Origin: Acidobacteriota bacterium
GTDB taxonomy: Bacteria; Acidobacteriota; Vicinamibacteria; Vicinamibacterales; Fen-181
Assembly (NCBI GenBank): GCA_003170135.1
Contig: PMZR01000087.1
Coordinates: forward strand, 1 to 36,154
Reading direction: 5' to 3'
DNA: 36,154 nucleotides
The notes below the pieces were generated by a model. That model had not been told where the DNA came from. It saw only the letters and a list, made by a program, of their open reading frames with translations, and searched no databases. Both the position numbers and the translations under genes were made by a program. Shown here in pieces: positions 14,937 to 23,467 of this stretch (position 1 is its first letter; the number at the start of each line of letters is the position of its first letter).

Positions 14937-17900
14937 TCAGGGTCTCTTTCGCTTGTCGGCGGCGTCCTGGACCCGGCGGCACGCGCGATCGAAACGGTTC
15001 TCGAGGGCGGGCGGAAGGGCACCGAGCGCGGCCCAGGCGGCCTGCGCTTCCTTGACGACGGCGAGGGCAGCTTTCCACCTGGCGTCGGTGTCGGCCACCG
15101 TCACACCGCCGATCGTGTTGGCCGCCAGCGCCTCTCGCAGCCGCGCGGCCAGGATGCTCGTTGGCGATTCCTCCACTTGCGGGCGCTCGGTTTCGGTGGG
15201 CACCGCGCGTTCGACCCGCGCGCATAGGTCCTCGGCCTTGCGGCGCGTCGCCTCACTGTCGAGCTCCGAGCCGCGGAACGGTTCGGGAAAGGCCTTCACG
15301 ACCGCCGCCAGCGCGCCGTTGAATCGCGCGGTGAGCGGCGCGACCGCGTCACGCGGCAGAAGTGTCGGCGCCTGCTGCCAGCGGTCGCGAAGCGCCGCGA
15401 CGCGGGCGGCGAGATCTTCCGGCGGTTCCGCGGGCACCAGGATCGCGGCCTCTGTCACCGTTTCCGAGGGGACCGCGCCGGCTTCGCCCACGAGCGGCTC
15501 GGACGTGGCGGCACGCGCGTCGCCCACCAGATCCTCCGCGGGGCTCGGGGTTGCGTCGTCAGTCACCGTCTCGGCAACAACGGCGCCGGCGCCGGCACGG
15601 GATGGCAGCAGGCTCTCCATCTCGCGGCAGATCTCCTCGCGCGTGGCGAGGTTGGCGGCCACCTGGATCTGGTCGCGCTGCTGATAGCGTTCGAAGAAGC
15701 GGTCGCAGCCGGCCCGGAACCGCTGCCACACTTCATCGGATCGGTTCTTGCGCACGGGGCCTACCGTCTTCCACTCGGCCTGCACGCGTTTGATGGTCTC
15801 GACCCCGCGATCCCATTCGCTGGTCTCGCCGAGCGATTCGACCTCGGCGATCAACGCCTCCTTGCGCGCCAGGTTTGCCGTCCATTCTTCCTTGCGCCTG
15901 GCAAGATCCTCCCGGCGACGGGTGAAGAACCGATCGCAGGCGGCGCGGAACCGCTCCCAGACCGCCTTCTCGTGCCCGCGCGGCACGGGCCCGATGGCCT
16001 TCCACTCGTTCTGCAGCTGCTTGATGGCCTCGGCCGTCCGGATCCAGTCCTTCGATTCAGCAAGCGTCTCCGCCTGCTGGCAGAGCCCTTCCTTGCGCTC
16101 GAGGTTCGCGGCGCGCTCGGTCGCCTCCTGGGCGAAGAAGGTCCCGGCGCGCGCGTGTACCTCGTCGGCGGCGGTCTTGAACCGTTCCCAGAGTCCCTGC
16201 GCCTTGTCGCGCGGCACCGCGCTCGCCCGTTTCCACTGCTGTTGCAGATCGCGCAGGTGACGGGCCGCCTCGGCCGCGTCGCTCACCTCGCGCAGCGCTT
16301 CGACCTGGCGGCAGAGGTCCTCCTGGATGCCCACGTTTGCCCAGCGGACCCAGTCGTCGGCCTCGCGCAGTTCATTCACGCGCGGGAACAGCGCCGCCTG
16401 GATCGCCTTCAGCCGATCGGCGATCTCGCCGCGCTCCTTCTTCGGCAGCGGCGCCGTGCTGTCGAGCGCGCTCCGCACGTCGCGCAGCGCCCGTTCGCCA
16501 TCTTTGAGCGTCAGGCCATCGGCCTTCGCCAGTGTCTCGAAGCGCTCGCACGCCCGCTCCAGGCGCTCGACCGCCTCGCGCTGCCGCTGCCGCTCCTGCT
16601 CGCGCTCCTCCGCCTCGCGGTTCGCGATGCTCGACTGTGCGGCATCGAACCGCGCGACCAGCGCCTCGCCCGCCACACGCCCGCCGCCCAGGTCGGCCCA
16701 CTCCTGCTTGATCACCGCCCAGCGCGGGCCGACGCCTGGGACAAATGAGCGACCTGACGGGCCGGGTTCGCCCTCAGACGGTCCCGGCTGCGGCAGCGCA
16801 CCCACGAGCGCCTCGGCTTGATCGACCAATTCGCCCAGCCGGGCCCGTTTGGCATCGAGCGCCCGGCACCGGTCAGCCTCGCGGAGACACGCGCCGCACG
16901 CACGCTCGAAGCGGCGCTCGACCCGTTCGACGTCATCGGGCGACAGCTGCGGTGTGACGAGCGCGGTCCATGCCTGGCGAGCGTGCTCGACCTGCGCGGT
17001 CACGTCGTCTTGCGCCATCCCGATCGCCGCGGTCGCGTCGCCCGAGGCCCGCCGGCCGAGCCCGGCGGCGATTTCCTCGAGCGGCGCGCAGATGGCGACG
17101 CGCTCGGCCTGCTGGCGCGCCGACTGTTCGACCTGCTCGGCGCGATCCGCTTCTTCCTGCTTCAACCGCGCAATCGCCGCGCTGGCCCGCTCGCCGGCGG
17201 CGGCAAACCGGGTCGTCACGTCCTCGCCTGCCGGCGCCTCTCGTTCGATCTGCGACCACCGCGCCCCGGCCGATGCCGCGCGACTCTCGATCGCGCGCCA
17301 GTCACGATCGGCCGACGCCTCCTCGAGCATGCGGCACACCTTGTCCCGTTCAGCGTCCCAGTCTGGCGCGGCGCTCGCCGGCCTCGCCGGGGCTGCGGCC
17401 TTGGCGGGGGGCGGCGTGGCCTCGTCGATCGTTCGCACCAGCGCCCGTGCCCGCCGCGCCACGGCTTTCTGCGTCGCCCGGGCGGCCAGCGCCTTCAGGT
17501 GTTCGGCACTGGTGACGCGCTCGACCGCCGCCACCGCCACGTCGCGATGGTCGCTCCGCAACGCGATCGCGAACACTTCCTCCGGCTCGTTCACCCTCGC
17601 GAGCGCTTCGAGCCGCGTGGACGCGTGGTCGGCGCGACGCGCTACGCTGCCGATCGCCCGCACGTCGGTCAGGCGCGACAACGCGGCCAGGCTGACGGCC
17701 TCGGCGCTCGCGCCCTTCGCCACCGCGGCCAGGTGGCGTGGATCGTCGAGATGATCGAGCGCCTTGAGGCTCTCCGCCTCGCTGCTGTCCTCGAACGCCC
17801 CCAGGGCAAGATCGAGCAGCACACCGCTCGCCTCATCGCGAACCTCGGCGTCCGCGTCGCGGGCGGCCACGTCCTTCAACAGGGCCGGGTCGTAGATCTT

Positions 17901-18062
17901 GCGCACGGCCGCGCGCCGCACCCGCGCGTCGGCATCCTCGCGCGCCAATGTGGCGAGCAGCGCCTGGTCCTGGAGCGGAATTTCCTCGACCCCCGCCAGG
18001 CGGATCCCGGCGTCGGCATGCTTCCATTTCGGTTGCGCACGAAAGCGATCCAAGAGCCCCAT
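14937..18062 (-). CDS. large HEAT-repeat and DUF349 coiled-coil protein
   Basis: 1041 residues. The first 220 are HEAT/armadillo-like helical pairs (LATLAREDADARVRRAAVRKI, HLDDPRHLAAVAK, RSDHRDVAVAAVERV). The rest is helical, rich in Arg, Glu and Ala, with at least four DUF349 units. The units are recognised by the recurring W..I....Q..WK..GPVPR....W.RF..ACD.FF pattern (for example around 15.7, 15.9 and 16.2 kb in reversed order). No signal peptide or membrane span is present, so it is a cytoplasmic scaffold-like protein. The DUF349 function is poorly defined. An Ala/Pro linker (about 218-232) divides the two halves. GAGAGGA lies before the ATG. It is the first gene of the minus-strand train. 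Confidence 0.87.
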   Translation of the reverse strand: MGLLDRFRAQPKWKHADAGIRLAGVEEIPLQDQALLATLAREDADARVRRAAVRKIYDPALLKDVAARDADAEVRDEASGVLLDLALGAFEDSSEAESLKALDHLDDPRHLAAVAKGASAEAVSLAALSRLTDVRAIGSVARRADHASTRLEALARVNEPEEVFAIALRSDHRDVAVAAVERVTSAEHLKALAARATQKAVARRARALVRTIDEATPPPAKAAAPARPASAAPDWDAERDKVCRMLEEASADRDWRAIESRAASAGARWSQIEREAPAGEDVTTRFAAAGERASAAIARLKQEEADRAEQVEQSARQQAERVAICAPLEEIAAGLGRRASGDATAAIGMAQDDVTAQVEHARQAWTALVTPQLSPDDVERVERRFERACGACLREADRCRALDAKRARLGELVDQAEALVGALPQPGPSEGEPGPSGRSFVPGVGPRWAVIKQEWADLGGGRVAGEALVARFDAAQSSIANREAEEREQERQRQREAVERLERACERFETLAKADGLTLKDGERALRDVRSALDSTAPLPKKERGEIADRLKAIQAALFPRVNELREADDWVRWANVGIQEDLCRQVEALREVSDAAEAARHLRDLQQQWKRASAVPRDKAQGLWERFKTAADEVHARAGTFFAQEATERAANLERKEGLCQQAETLAESKDWIRTAEAIKQLQNEWKAIGPVPRGHEKAVWERFRAACDRFFTRRREDLARRKEEWTANLARKEALIAEVESLGETSEWDRGVETIKRVQAEWKTVGPVRKNRSDEVWQRFRAGCDRFFERYQQRDQIQVAANLATREEICREMESLLPSRAGAGAVVAETVTDDATPSPAEDLVGDARAATSEPLVGEAGAVPSETVTEAAILVPAEPPEDLAARVAALRDRWQQAPTLLPRDAVAPLTARFNGALAAVVKAFPEPFRGSELDSEATRRKAEDLCARVERAVPTETERPQVEESPTSILAARLREALAANTIGGVTVADTDARWKAALAVVKEAQAAWAALGALPPALENRFDRACRRVQDAADKRKRP

Positions 18063-18261
18063 CGTTGTTCCTCTCCGGATCCGGCGTGATCGCGGATCCG
18101 GTCGTCGGACCCCTGCGCGCCGCGCGCGGGATCCGGGTGGTCCGTCACCTTCCGACGTGCCGTGTAACGACTGTGCGAGAAGGGGTGTTGCGGCAACGAC
18201 GGAAGCAGTGAGCAGACGGCCTCGTCCGTGCCTGGTCCTAGTCTACAGGATGTGCCGATGG

Positions 18262-18267
18262 TACAAT
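18262..18267 (+). promoter_or_regulatory. possible -10 box for the small transcript unit
   Basis: TACAAT at 18262-18267 on the plus strand lies 119 bases before the 16-codon ORF. No convincing -35 stands 16-18 bases upstream. The flanking 18063-18261 holds three copies of a GGATCCGG-like word (about 18077, 18093, 18129) and no gene that I can support. Confidence 0.25.
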
Positions 18268-18385
18268 CACCCGACGTGACCGCGCGGTGCTGTTCAGCCG
18301 CGCCGGGAAAGGGCCAGGCGACCATCCGCCTCGCGTTCGCTCGAGGTGCTCCACGACATCCGGTCGCGGCCAGGAGGTGCAATCT

Positions 18386-18436
18386 ATGGCAGATTCTCAC
18401 GGTAGGGGTGGCGCACGAGTCGTCCCTGCCCTCTAA
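18386..18436 (+). CDS. possible 16-codon small ORF
   Basis: A textbook ribosome site AGGAGG (18372-18377) stands eight bases before an ATG. The encoded peptide is MADSHGRGGARVVPAL, followed by TAA. A strong GC hairpin begins eight bases after the stop. The order of ribosome site, short ORF and hairpin resembles a small-protein or leader-peptide gene standing alone in a 470-base gap where both neighbouring genes are on the other strand. It matches nothing I know. A chance occurrence is possible, so coding status is uncertain. Confidence 0.4.
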   Translation: MADSHGRGGARVVPAL

Positions 18437-18444
18437 ACGACGAC

Positions 18445-18472
18445 AGGCCGGCCGGTCTCGTCCGGCCGGCCT
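18445..18472 (+). terminator. 11-bp GC hairpin with following pyrimidine tract
   Basis: AGGCCGGCCGG (18445-18455) pairs perfectly with CCGGCCGGCCT (18462-18472) across a six-base loop, and CTTCTTCTTCC follows on the plus strand. On the minus strand it lies 59 bases beyond the stop of the lipoprotein gene (18532), followed by a weaker TGTCGTCGTTTA. It probably ends transcription from one or both sides. Confidence 0.7.
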
Positions 18473-18531
18473 CTTCTTCTTCCGCCTCGTTCTGCCTCGA
18501 ACGGACGGGGCGACGCGGGCCGCCCCCGGCC

Positions 18532-19017
18532 TTACTTCTCGGTCGGCAGATCGCTGTTCCAGATGCCGTACTCACACCGCCACTGACCGCCCGTGTTTCG
18601 CATCACGAAGAGGTACTTGCCGCGGTCCTTCTGCTCTGCGCCTGACTTGGTCGTCACCTTCATCGAGTACGTGCCGTTCGCGTAGGCGAGCCCCGGTCCG
18701 GCTGCCGGCATCACGCCGGCAATGTCCCTGGGCTCCATCGTCAATTCCGTGGTACCGCCGTCGATGATCGTCTGGTAGTAGAGCTGGACCGAGTCGCGGC
18801 CGTGCACGGTCGCGGCGTTGGGCGGCATGAACGTCGCCGTGCCGCCGTAGAAGTCCCCAGCCTTGACCACGTCCTTCGCGTTGACGGCCGCAACGAGGTC
18901 GAGGGTGCGTTGCCTGATCTGATCGTTGTCTGCCTTGCTGAACTTTCTTTCCTGCGCCCCACCGCACGCCGCCAACATGAGTCCGAGCGCAGCCACCGCG
19001 AATGTTCGTCGTCTCAT
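18532..19017 (-). CDS. small lipoprotein with SnoaL/DUF4440-like (NTF2-fold) domain
   Basis: 161 residues. It starts MRRRTFAVAALGLMLAACGG, a lipoprotein signal with the lipobox LAAC, so Cys17 would be acylated and the protein anchored in the envelope. Residues 27-158 follow the NTF2/SnoaL-like pattern: helix NDQIRQRTLDLVAAVNAKDVVKAGDFYGGTATFMPP, then HGRDSVQLYYQTII, and later strands ending GGQWRCEYGIWNSD. Such DUF4440-type proteins are small stand-alone domains of mostly unknown role, some binding small ligands. The start at 19017 is preferred because it yields a proper lipoprotein signal. It is divergent from the M14 peptidase gene, 311 bases away. Confidence 0.85.
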   Translation of the reverse strand: MRRRTFAVAALGLMLAACGGAQERKFSKADNDQIRQRTLDLVAAVNAKDVVKAGDFYGGTATFMPPNAATVHGRDSVQLYYQTIIDGGTTELTMEPRDIAGVMPAAGPGLAYANGTYSMKVTTKSGAEQKDRGKYLFVMRNTGGQWRCEYGIWNSDLPTEK

Positions 19018-19166
19018 ACGCTTCTGTTTCCCCACTTGATCGCGGCCGCCGATCCGCCGCGCACAATCGGGCAACGCAGCCGGCCTCGCGCTGGTCCGCC
19101 TTCACCGGTGGATCGAGGACGCCGCGTCACCGCTTGGGAGCGCCAGAAGCATAACGGCTCACGCCC

Positions 19167-19200
19167 CGGAACACAACCCGGTGTTTCCGGCTGTGTTCCG
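19167..19200. promoter_or_regulatory. 9-bp inverted repeat upstream of the M14 peptidase gene
   Basis: CGGAACACA (19167-19175) and TGTGTTCCG (19192-19200) are perfect complements separated by 16 bases, and a third related word GGTGTTTCC lies between them. The site is 33 bases upstream of a TATATT box. It may be an operator or a hairpin. The remaining 19018-19328 gap between divergent genes holds no further gene. Confidence 0.45.
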
Positions 19201-19232
19201 CCGCGCCTCCGCGCCCGATCCGGCTTTTGGGT

Positions 19233-19238
19233 TATATT
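19233..19238 (+). promoter_or_regulatory. -10 box of the M14 peptidase gene
   Basis: TATATT stands out in GC-rich DNA 91 bases before the ATG at 19329. No good -35 is visible, so an activator or alternative sigma factor may be needed. Tentative. Confidence 0.35.
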
Positions 19239-19328
19239 TCCCGCTCCCCGGATCCCCGGCCGGGCGAGCCCGCCCCTGGTTCGCATCCGGCCCGTGTGCT
19301 CGACACGAACCCGAAAGGAATGCCTGAC

Positions 19329-22025
19329 ATGTTGCCACGCCGTGCCCTGCTCGCGGTTGTCGCCGCCTGCGTCCTAGCTGCTTCCGTCGCGCCGGCGCTG
19401 TCGGCCAGGGGGTCGCGCCGCCCCGGCGACGACGGCGCCGTCCTCGCGCAGGCGCCCGCGCCGTCGCTTCCCACTCCGGAGCAGTTCCTGGGCTTCAAGG
19501 TCGGAGCGGACACCAAGCTCGCTCGCTGGGACAAGATCGTCCAATACATGCAGATGGTCGCCTCGGCGTCCGACCGGGTGCGCGTGCACGAACTGGGCAA
19601 GACGACCAACGGCAATCCGTTCATCTCGGTCGAGATCAGCGCGCCGGACACCCTGAAGAACGTCGATCGCTTCAAGCAGCTCGAACGCCGTCTGTACTTC
19701 CAGGGCGGCGCGCCGACCGACGCCGAGCGGGACGAGATTTTCCGTTCGGGCAAGGCCGTGGTCGTGGTGACCTGCAACATCCACTCGACCGAGATCGGCT
19801 CCTCGCAGATGGTCATCGAGCTCGTGCATCGCCTGGCGACCGAGAATTCGCCCGTCGTGCGCAAGATCCTCGACAACGTCATCCTCGTCCTCGTGCCCAG
19901 CCTGAATCCCGACGGCCAGATCATGGTGACCGACTGGTACAACAAGAACCTCGGCACCGAGTACGAGCCGAGCTCGATGCCGTGGCTGTACCACCCGTAC
20001 GCGGGCCACGACAACAACCGCGACGCCTACATGCTGACCCAGAAGGAGAGCCAGCTCGCGGCGAAGCTGCTGTGGCACGACTGGTTCCCGTCGGTGTGGC
20101 TCGATGAACACCAGCAGGGCAACACGGCGTCGCGCATCTTCGTGATGCCGGCTACCGACCCGATCAACGTGAACGTGCATCCGCTCGTCTACCGGTGGAA
20201 CACGATCCTCGGGCAGGCGCAGGCGGCAGCCCTCGAGGCGGCCGGCAAGGACGGCATCATCTACAACGCCACCTACACCAACTACTGGGAAGGCGCGATG
20301 GCCTGGGCCGGCTGGTGGCACAACGAGATCGGCCTGCTGACCGAAGTCGCGAGCGTGCGGATCGCATCGCCCACCGATCAGCAGCGGGCACAGCTCGGCC
20401 AGCCGCCGCCCGCGGCCGCAGCGGGCGAGGGACGCGGAGGCGGGGGCGGTGGCGGCCGGGGCGAGGGCGCGGGCGTGCTGCCGGCGCCGCGCGACGTCAT
20501 GCCGCGCACCGAGTATCCGCGGCCCTGGCTCGGCGGCCACTGGACGCTTCGCGACATCGTGGACTACGAACTGATCGCGACCGTTGGCCTGCTGGAGACG
20601 GCAGCCGACAGCCGCGAGACATTGCTGCGCCAGATCTACGAGGTGAACCGCGCCACGATCGAAAATGGCAAGAAGGGCGATCCGTCCGCGATCCTCGTCC
20701 CGCTCGACCCGCAGCAGGATCCGCGACAGGCCGTGCACCTGGTCGAGATCCTCCGGCTCGGCGGCGTGGACGTGTATCGCGCGGGCGCCGCGTTCGAGGC
20801 CGACGGCAAGAGCTACGCGGCCGGCACGTTCGTCATTCCGATGACGCAGGTGTTCGCCCGCTACGCGAAGGATATGATCGAGAAGCAGACCTACCCGGAG
20901 GTCCGGCGCACACCGACCGCCCCACCCGAACCGCCCTACGACGTGACCGCCTGGTCGCTCGGCATGCTGGTGGGCGCCGACACCGTGTTCGTGAAGAAGC
21001 CGCTGCCCGACAACGTGCCGCTCGAGAAACTCGACGCGGCCGCGTTCCCCAAGGGCGAGACCACCGGCACCGGCCAGGCGTTCGCGTTCGACTACAAGGG
21101 GCCCGATACCGCCATCGCGATCGTCCGGCTGCTGAAGGACGGCGCGCACGTGACGTTCGGGCCGTCGGCTTCTCACGTGCAGGTGGCAGGCGTGCCGCGC
21201 AAGCGCGTCGAGACGATCGCGGCCGACTTCGGATTGAAGGTCCGCGCGATCGCCGCGCCCAAGGGCGCGGCGCCGGGCCTGGCGATCAAGTTGCCGCGCG
21301 TCGGCCTGTATCAGTCGTGGACCGCGAACATGGACGAGGGCTGGACGCGCTGGGTGCTCGAGCAGTACGAATTCGCGCCGAAAAGCCTGCACAACGAGGA
21401 CATCCGGGCGGGCAAGCTCCACGACAAGTACGACGTCATCGTCCTGCCCGACCAGCAGCCGCGCGACATCCTCGAGGGCAGCAGCGCGCGCAGCACGCGG
21501 AAGGAGTACCAGGGCGGCATCGGCCCTGAGGGACTCGCGGCCATCAAGACGTTCGTCGCCGACGGAGGCACGCTGGTGACGCTCGGCGCCAGTTGTGATT
21601 TCGCGATCGACAACTGGCCGCTGCCCGTCCGCGACCTGAAACGCGGCCTGACGCGCGACGACCACTACGCGCCTGGCACCGTCGTCCGGGTGGAAACCGA
21701 CCCGTCGAGCCCGCTGGCGTACGGCGTCGCGGCCACCACCTACGGCTTCTACAACAACAGCCCGTTCTTCTCGATCGTGGACGGCTTCCCGTCCCAGAAG
21801 ACGTCGGTCCTGGTTCGTTACCCTAACCGCGACGTCGTGGCGTCCGGATGGCTCAAGGGCGAGCAACTGATGGCGGGGCAGGCGGCGGTGGTGATGATCG
21901 AAACCAATCCGGGACGGCTCGTGCTGTTCGGTCTGCGGCCGCAGCACCGCGCCCAGACGCAGGCAACGTTCCCGTTGCTCTTCAACGCGCTGTTTCTGTC
22001 GACAACGGGAAAAGGAACGACGTAG
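19329..22025 (+). CDS. secreted M14-family zinc carboxypeptidase-like protein
   Basis: 898 residues with a signal peptide (LPRRALLAVVAACVLAASVAPALSA, cut near residue 26). The peptidase domain covers about 50-400. It shows zinc ligands HSTE (His152, Glu155), NPDGQ, HDNNRDAY and the third ligand in WLDEHQQGN (His261). TEVAS is a likely catalytic Glu position. A Gly-rich spacer (about 362-380) follows. The remaining 500 residues include a glutamine-amidotransferase-like fold segment (VIVLPDQQPRDILEG...GLAAIKTFVADGGTLVTLG), seen in other large M14 proteins of soil bacteria. It likely cleaves peptides in the periplasm or outside. AAAGGA nine bases before the ATG at 19329 decides the start; an ATG at 19320 is too close to it. 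Confidence 0.92.
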   Translation: MLPRRALLAVVAACVLAASVAPALSARGSRRPGDDGAVLAQAPAPSLPTPEQFLGFKVGADTKLARWDKIVQYMQMVASASDRVRVHELGKTTNGNPFISVEISAPDTLKNVDRFKQLERRLYFQGGAPTDAERDEIFRSGKAVVVVTCNIHSTEIGSSQMVIELVHRLATENSPVVRKILDNVILVLVPSLNPDGQIMVTDWYNKNLGTEYEPSSMPWLYHPYAGHDNNRDAYMLTQKESQLAAKLLWHDWFPSVWLDEHQQGNTASRIFVMPATDPINVNVHPLVYRWNTILGQAQAAALEAAGKDGIIYNATYTNYWEGAMAWAGWWHNEIGLLTEVASVRIASPTDQQRAQLGQPPPAAAAGEGRGGGGGGGRGEGAGVLPAPRDVMPRTEYPRPWLGGHWTLRDIVDYELIATVGLLETAADSRETLLRQIYEVNRATIENGKKGDPSAILVPLDPQQDPRQAVHLVEILRLGGVDVYRAGAAFEADGKSYAAGTFVIPMTQVFARYAKDMIEKQTYPEVRRTPTAPPEPPYDVTAWSLGMLVGADTVFVKKPLPDNVPLEKLDAAAFPKGETTGTGQAFAFDYKGPDTAIAIVRLLKDGAHVTFGPSASHVQVAGVPRKRVETIAADFGLKVRAIAAPKGAAPGLAIKLPRVGLYQSWTANMDEGWTRWVLEQYEFAPKSLHNEDIRAGKLHDKYDVIVLPDQQPRDILEGSSARSTRKEYQGGIGPEGLAAIKTFVADGGTLVTLGASCDFAIDNWPLPVRDLKRGLTRDDHYAPGTVVRVETDPSSPLAYGVAATTYGFYNNSPFFSIVDGFPSQKTSVLVRYPNRDVVASGWLKGEQLMAGQAAVVMIETNPGRLVLFGLRPQHRAQTQATFPLLFNALFLSTTGKGTT

Positions 22026-22055
22026 AGGACGGGAACACGAACGACCGATTGGAGT

Positions 22056-22089
22056 GCCGTAGTGGCGACCGACGGGTCGCCGCTACGGC
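22056..22089. terminator. 15-bp palindromic hairpin between convergent genes (REP-like)
   Basis: Bases 22056-22070 pair with 22075-22089 (14 Watson-Crick pairs and one G-T) across a four-base loop. It lies between the M14 peptidase stop (22025) and the alpha-oxoamine synthase. The stop codon of the latter (22083-22085, minus strand) is inside the stem. No T-run follows. It could be a bidirectional terminator, an RNA 3' stabiliser or a repetitive extragenic palindrome. Confidence 0.75.
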
Positions 22090-23333
22090 TGGCTCTGCAG
22101 ATACTGCGCGAAATCCATCTCGGCCGCGACGGGCAGCGTGTCGGGGTCCACGTCCGGCACCGGGTACCGCTTCTTCAATTCCGCCAGCACGTCGAGCGCG
22201 GTCTGCAGGTGATCGTGCGTGTGGCCACGCATGACGCTCGTGCGGATCAGCGCGTGTCCCATCGGCACCGCGGGATAGATGGCCGGTGTCGTGAAGATGC
22301 CCATTTCGAGGGCTTCCCGGCACATCTTGAACGCCATGGTCTCGGACCCGACGAACAGCGGCACGATGGGCGTCGTGCTGTTGAGGGTGTGGTAGCCGAT
22401 CGCGTTGACGCCCTGGCGGAAGAACTCGACCTTCGACCGCAGCTCGTCGAACAGCGCGCCGTCACGCTTCATCAGTCGCAGCGCCGCGAGCGCCGCCGCT
22501 GCGCAGGATGGGGGAAGCGCGGCCGAGAAGATGAGCGTGCGCACCTTGTGGCGCATGTAGTCGATGACCGGGGCCTCGCCCGCCAGAAACCCGCCGACGC
22601 TCGCGAAGGCCTTGCTGAATGTGCCAAACGCGACGTCGATGTCCTGGCTGACGCCCTGGCTCGCCGCCGTGCCCCGGCCGTTCGGTCCCAGCACGCCGAA
22701 CCCATGCGCGTCGTCCAGGTACAGCCGAAAGCCGTACTGCTTCTTCAGGTCGACGATCGCCTTCAGATTCGCCACCCGGCCCGTCATCGAGAACACGCCG
22801 TCGGTGACGACGAGCGCGTTTGGCCAAGCCGGCTGATGGGCCAATTGTCTCGCCAGGTCGTCGATGTCGTGGTAGATGCGGGCCCGGCGGCAGCGCGCCA
22901 TCCGGGCGCCGTCGATCAGGCTGGCATGGTTCTCGTCGGCTGAAAACAGCGTCACATCGCTGCCGGTTCCCAGCAGGCCCACGGCCCCGAGATTCGCCAG
23001 GAACCCGGACGAGAAGATCAGCGCGGCCTCTTTGCCGGTAAACTCGGCGAGTTCGGTCTCCAGCGTCTCGTGGAGGTCCAGGTTGCCGTTGAGGAATCGC
23101 GAACCGGTACAGCTGGTGCCGTAGCGATCGATGGCTTCGTGCGCCGCCCGCAGCACATCCGGGTGGTGCGTCAGGCTCAGGTAATTGTTCGACCCCAGCA
23201 TGACGACACGACGACCCTCGATCGTGACGACTGGTCCCTCGGACGCCGACAGGGTATGGAAGTAGGGATAGATGCCGGCGGCTTTGACCAGAGCCGGTTC
23301 ATGATAGGCAAAGCAAGGCGCGAATATATCCAT
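22083..23333 (-). CDS. alpha-oxoamine synthase, serine-palmitoyltransferase-like
   Basis: 416 residues of the PLP-dependent family that condenses an amino acid with an acyl-CoA (serine palmitoyltransferase, AONS/BioF, KBL, ALAS). Visible features are the N-terminal GIYPYF segment, GSNNYLSL, GTSCTGSRFLNGNLDLHETLE, the stacking His in DENHASL (His136), DDAHGFG (207-213), and the Schiff-base Lys in GTFSKAFASVGGF (Lys241). The GSRFLNGxLDLH and GTFSKxxASxGGF wording resembles bacterial serine palmitoyltransferases as I recall them more than BioF or KBL, so a role in making 3-ketosphinganine is the best guess. KBL or a related lipid head-group enzyme remains possible. A TATAAT box (23392-23387) lies about 50 bases before the ATG. 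The neighbouring divergent SDR would fit as the next reductase. Confidence 0.85.
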   Translation of the reverse strand: MDIFAPCFAYHEPALVKAAGIYPYFHTLSASEGPVVTIEGRRVVMLGSNNYLSLTHHPDVLRAAHEAIDRYGTSCTGSRFLNGNLDLHETLETELAEFTGKEAALIFSSGFLANLGAVGLLGTGSDVTLFSADENHASLIDGARMARCRRARIYHDIDDLARQLAHQPAWPNALVVTDGVFSMTGRVANLKAIVDLKKQYGFRLYLDDAHGFGVLGPNGRGTAASQGVSQDIDVAFGTFSKAFASVGGFLAGEAPVIDYMRHKVRTLIFSAALPPSCAAAALAALRLMKRDGALFDELRSKVEFFRQGVNAIGYHTLNSTTPIVPLFVGSETMAFKMCREALEMGIFTTPAIYPAVPMGHALIRTSVMRGHTHDHLQTALDVLAELKKRYPVPDVDPDTLPVAAEMDFAQYLQSQP

Positions 23334-23382
23334 TAGCGTCGTCTGTTTTTGGGGACTCGCGGCTAAGACGGCCGGAGAGAAC

Positions 23383-23395
23383 GCCTATTATAGGC
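23383..23395. promoter_or_regulatory. palindromic double -10 region between divergent genes
   Basis: GCCTATTATAGGC is a perfect 13-base palindrome around a central T. It contains TATAAT on the minus strand (23392-23387) for the alpha-oxoamine synthase and TATTAT on the plus strand (23386-23391) for the SDR. Convincing -35 boxes are not visible. It may be both an overlapping promoter and an operator. Confidence 0.5.
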
Positions 23396-23467
23396 ATGCC
23401 CGACCGTTTTGGACCCAACAGTTTTCATGCAGGAAGCGAACACTCAGCGAAACACTGAAGGGTCGAC

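Noticed and set aside
13882..15225. Upstream extension of the ABC ATPase to 15225
   Set aside because: The extra N-terminus is Arg/Gly noise overlapping the DUF349 gene and a repeat; the family N-terminus is MTVIDIAHVTKRFG at 14796.
19374..21947. 857-codon open frame on the minus strand opposite the M14 peptidase gene
   Set aside because: Arg/His-rich composition with no domain; a shadow of the real gene in GC-rich DNA.
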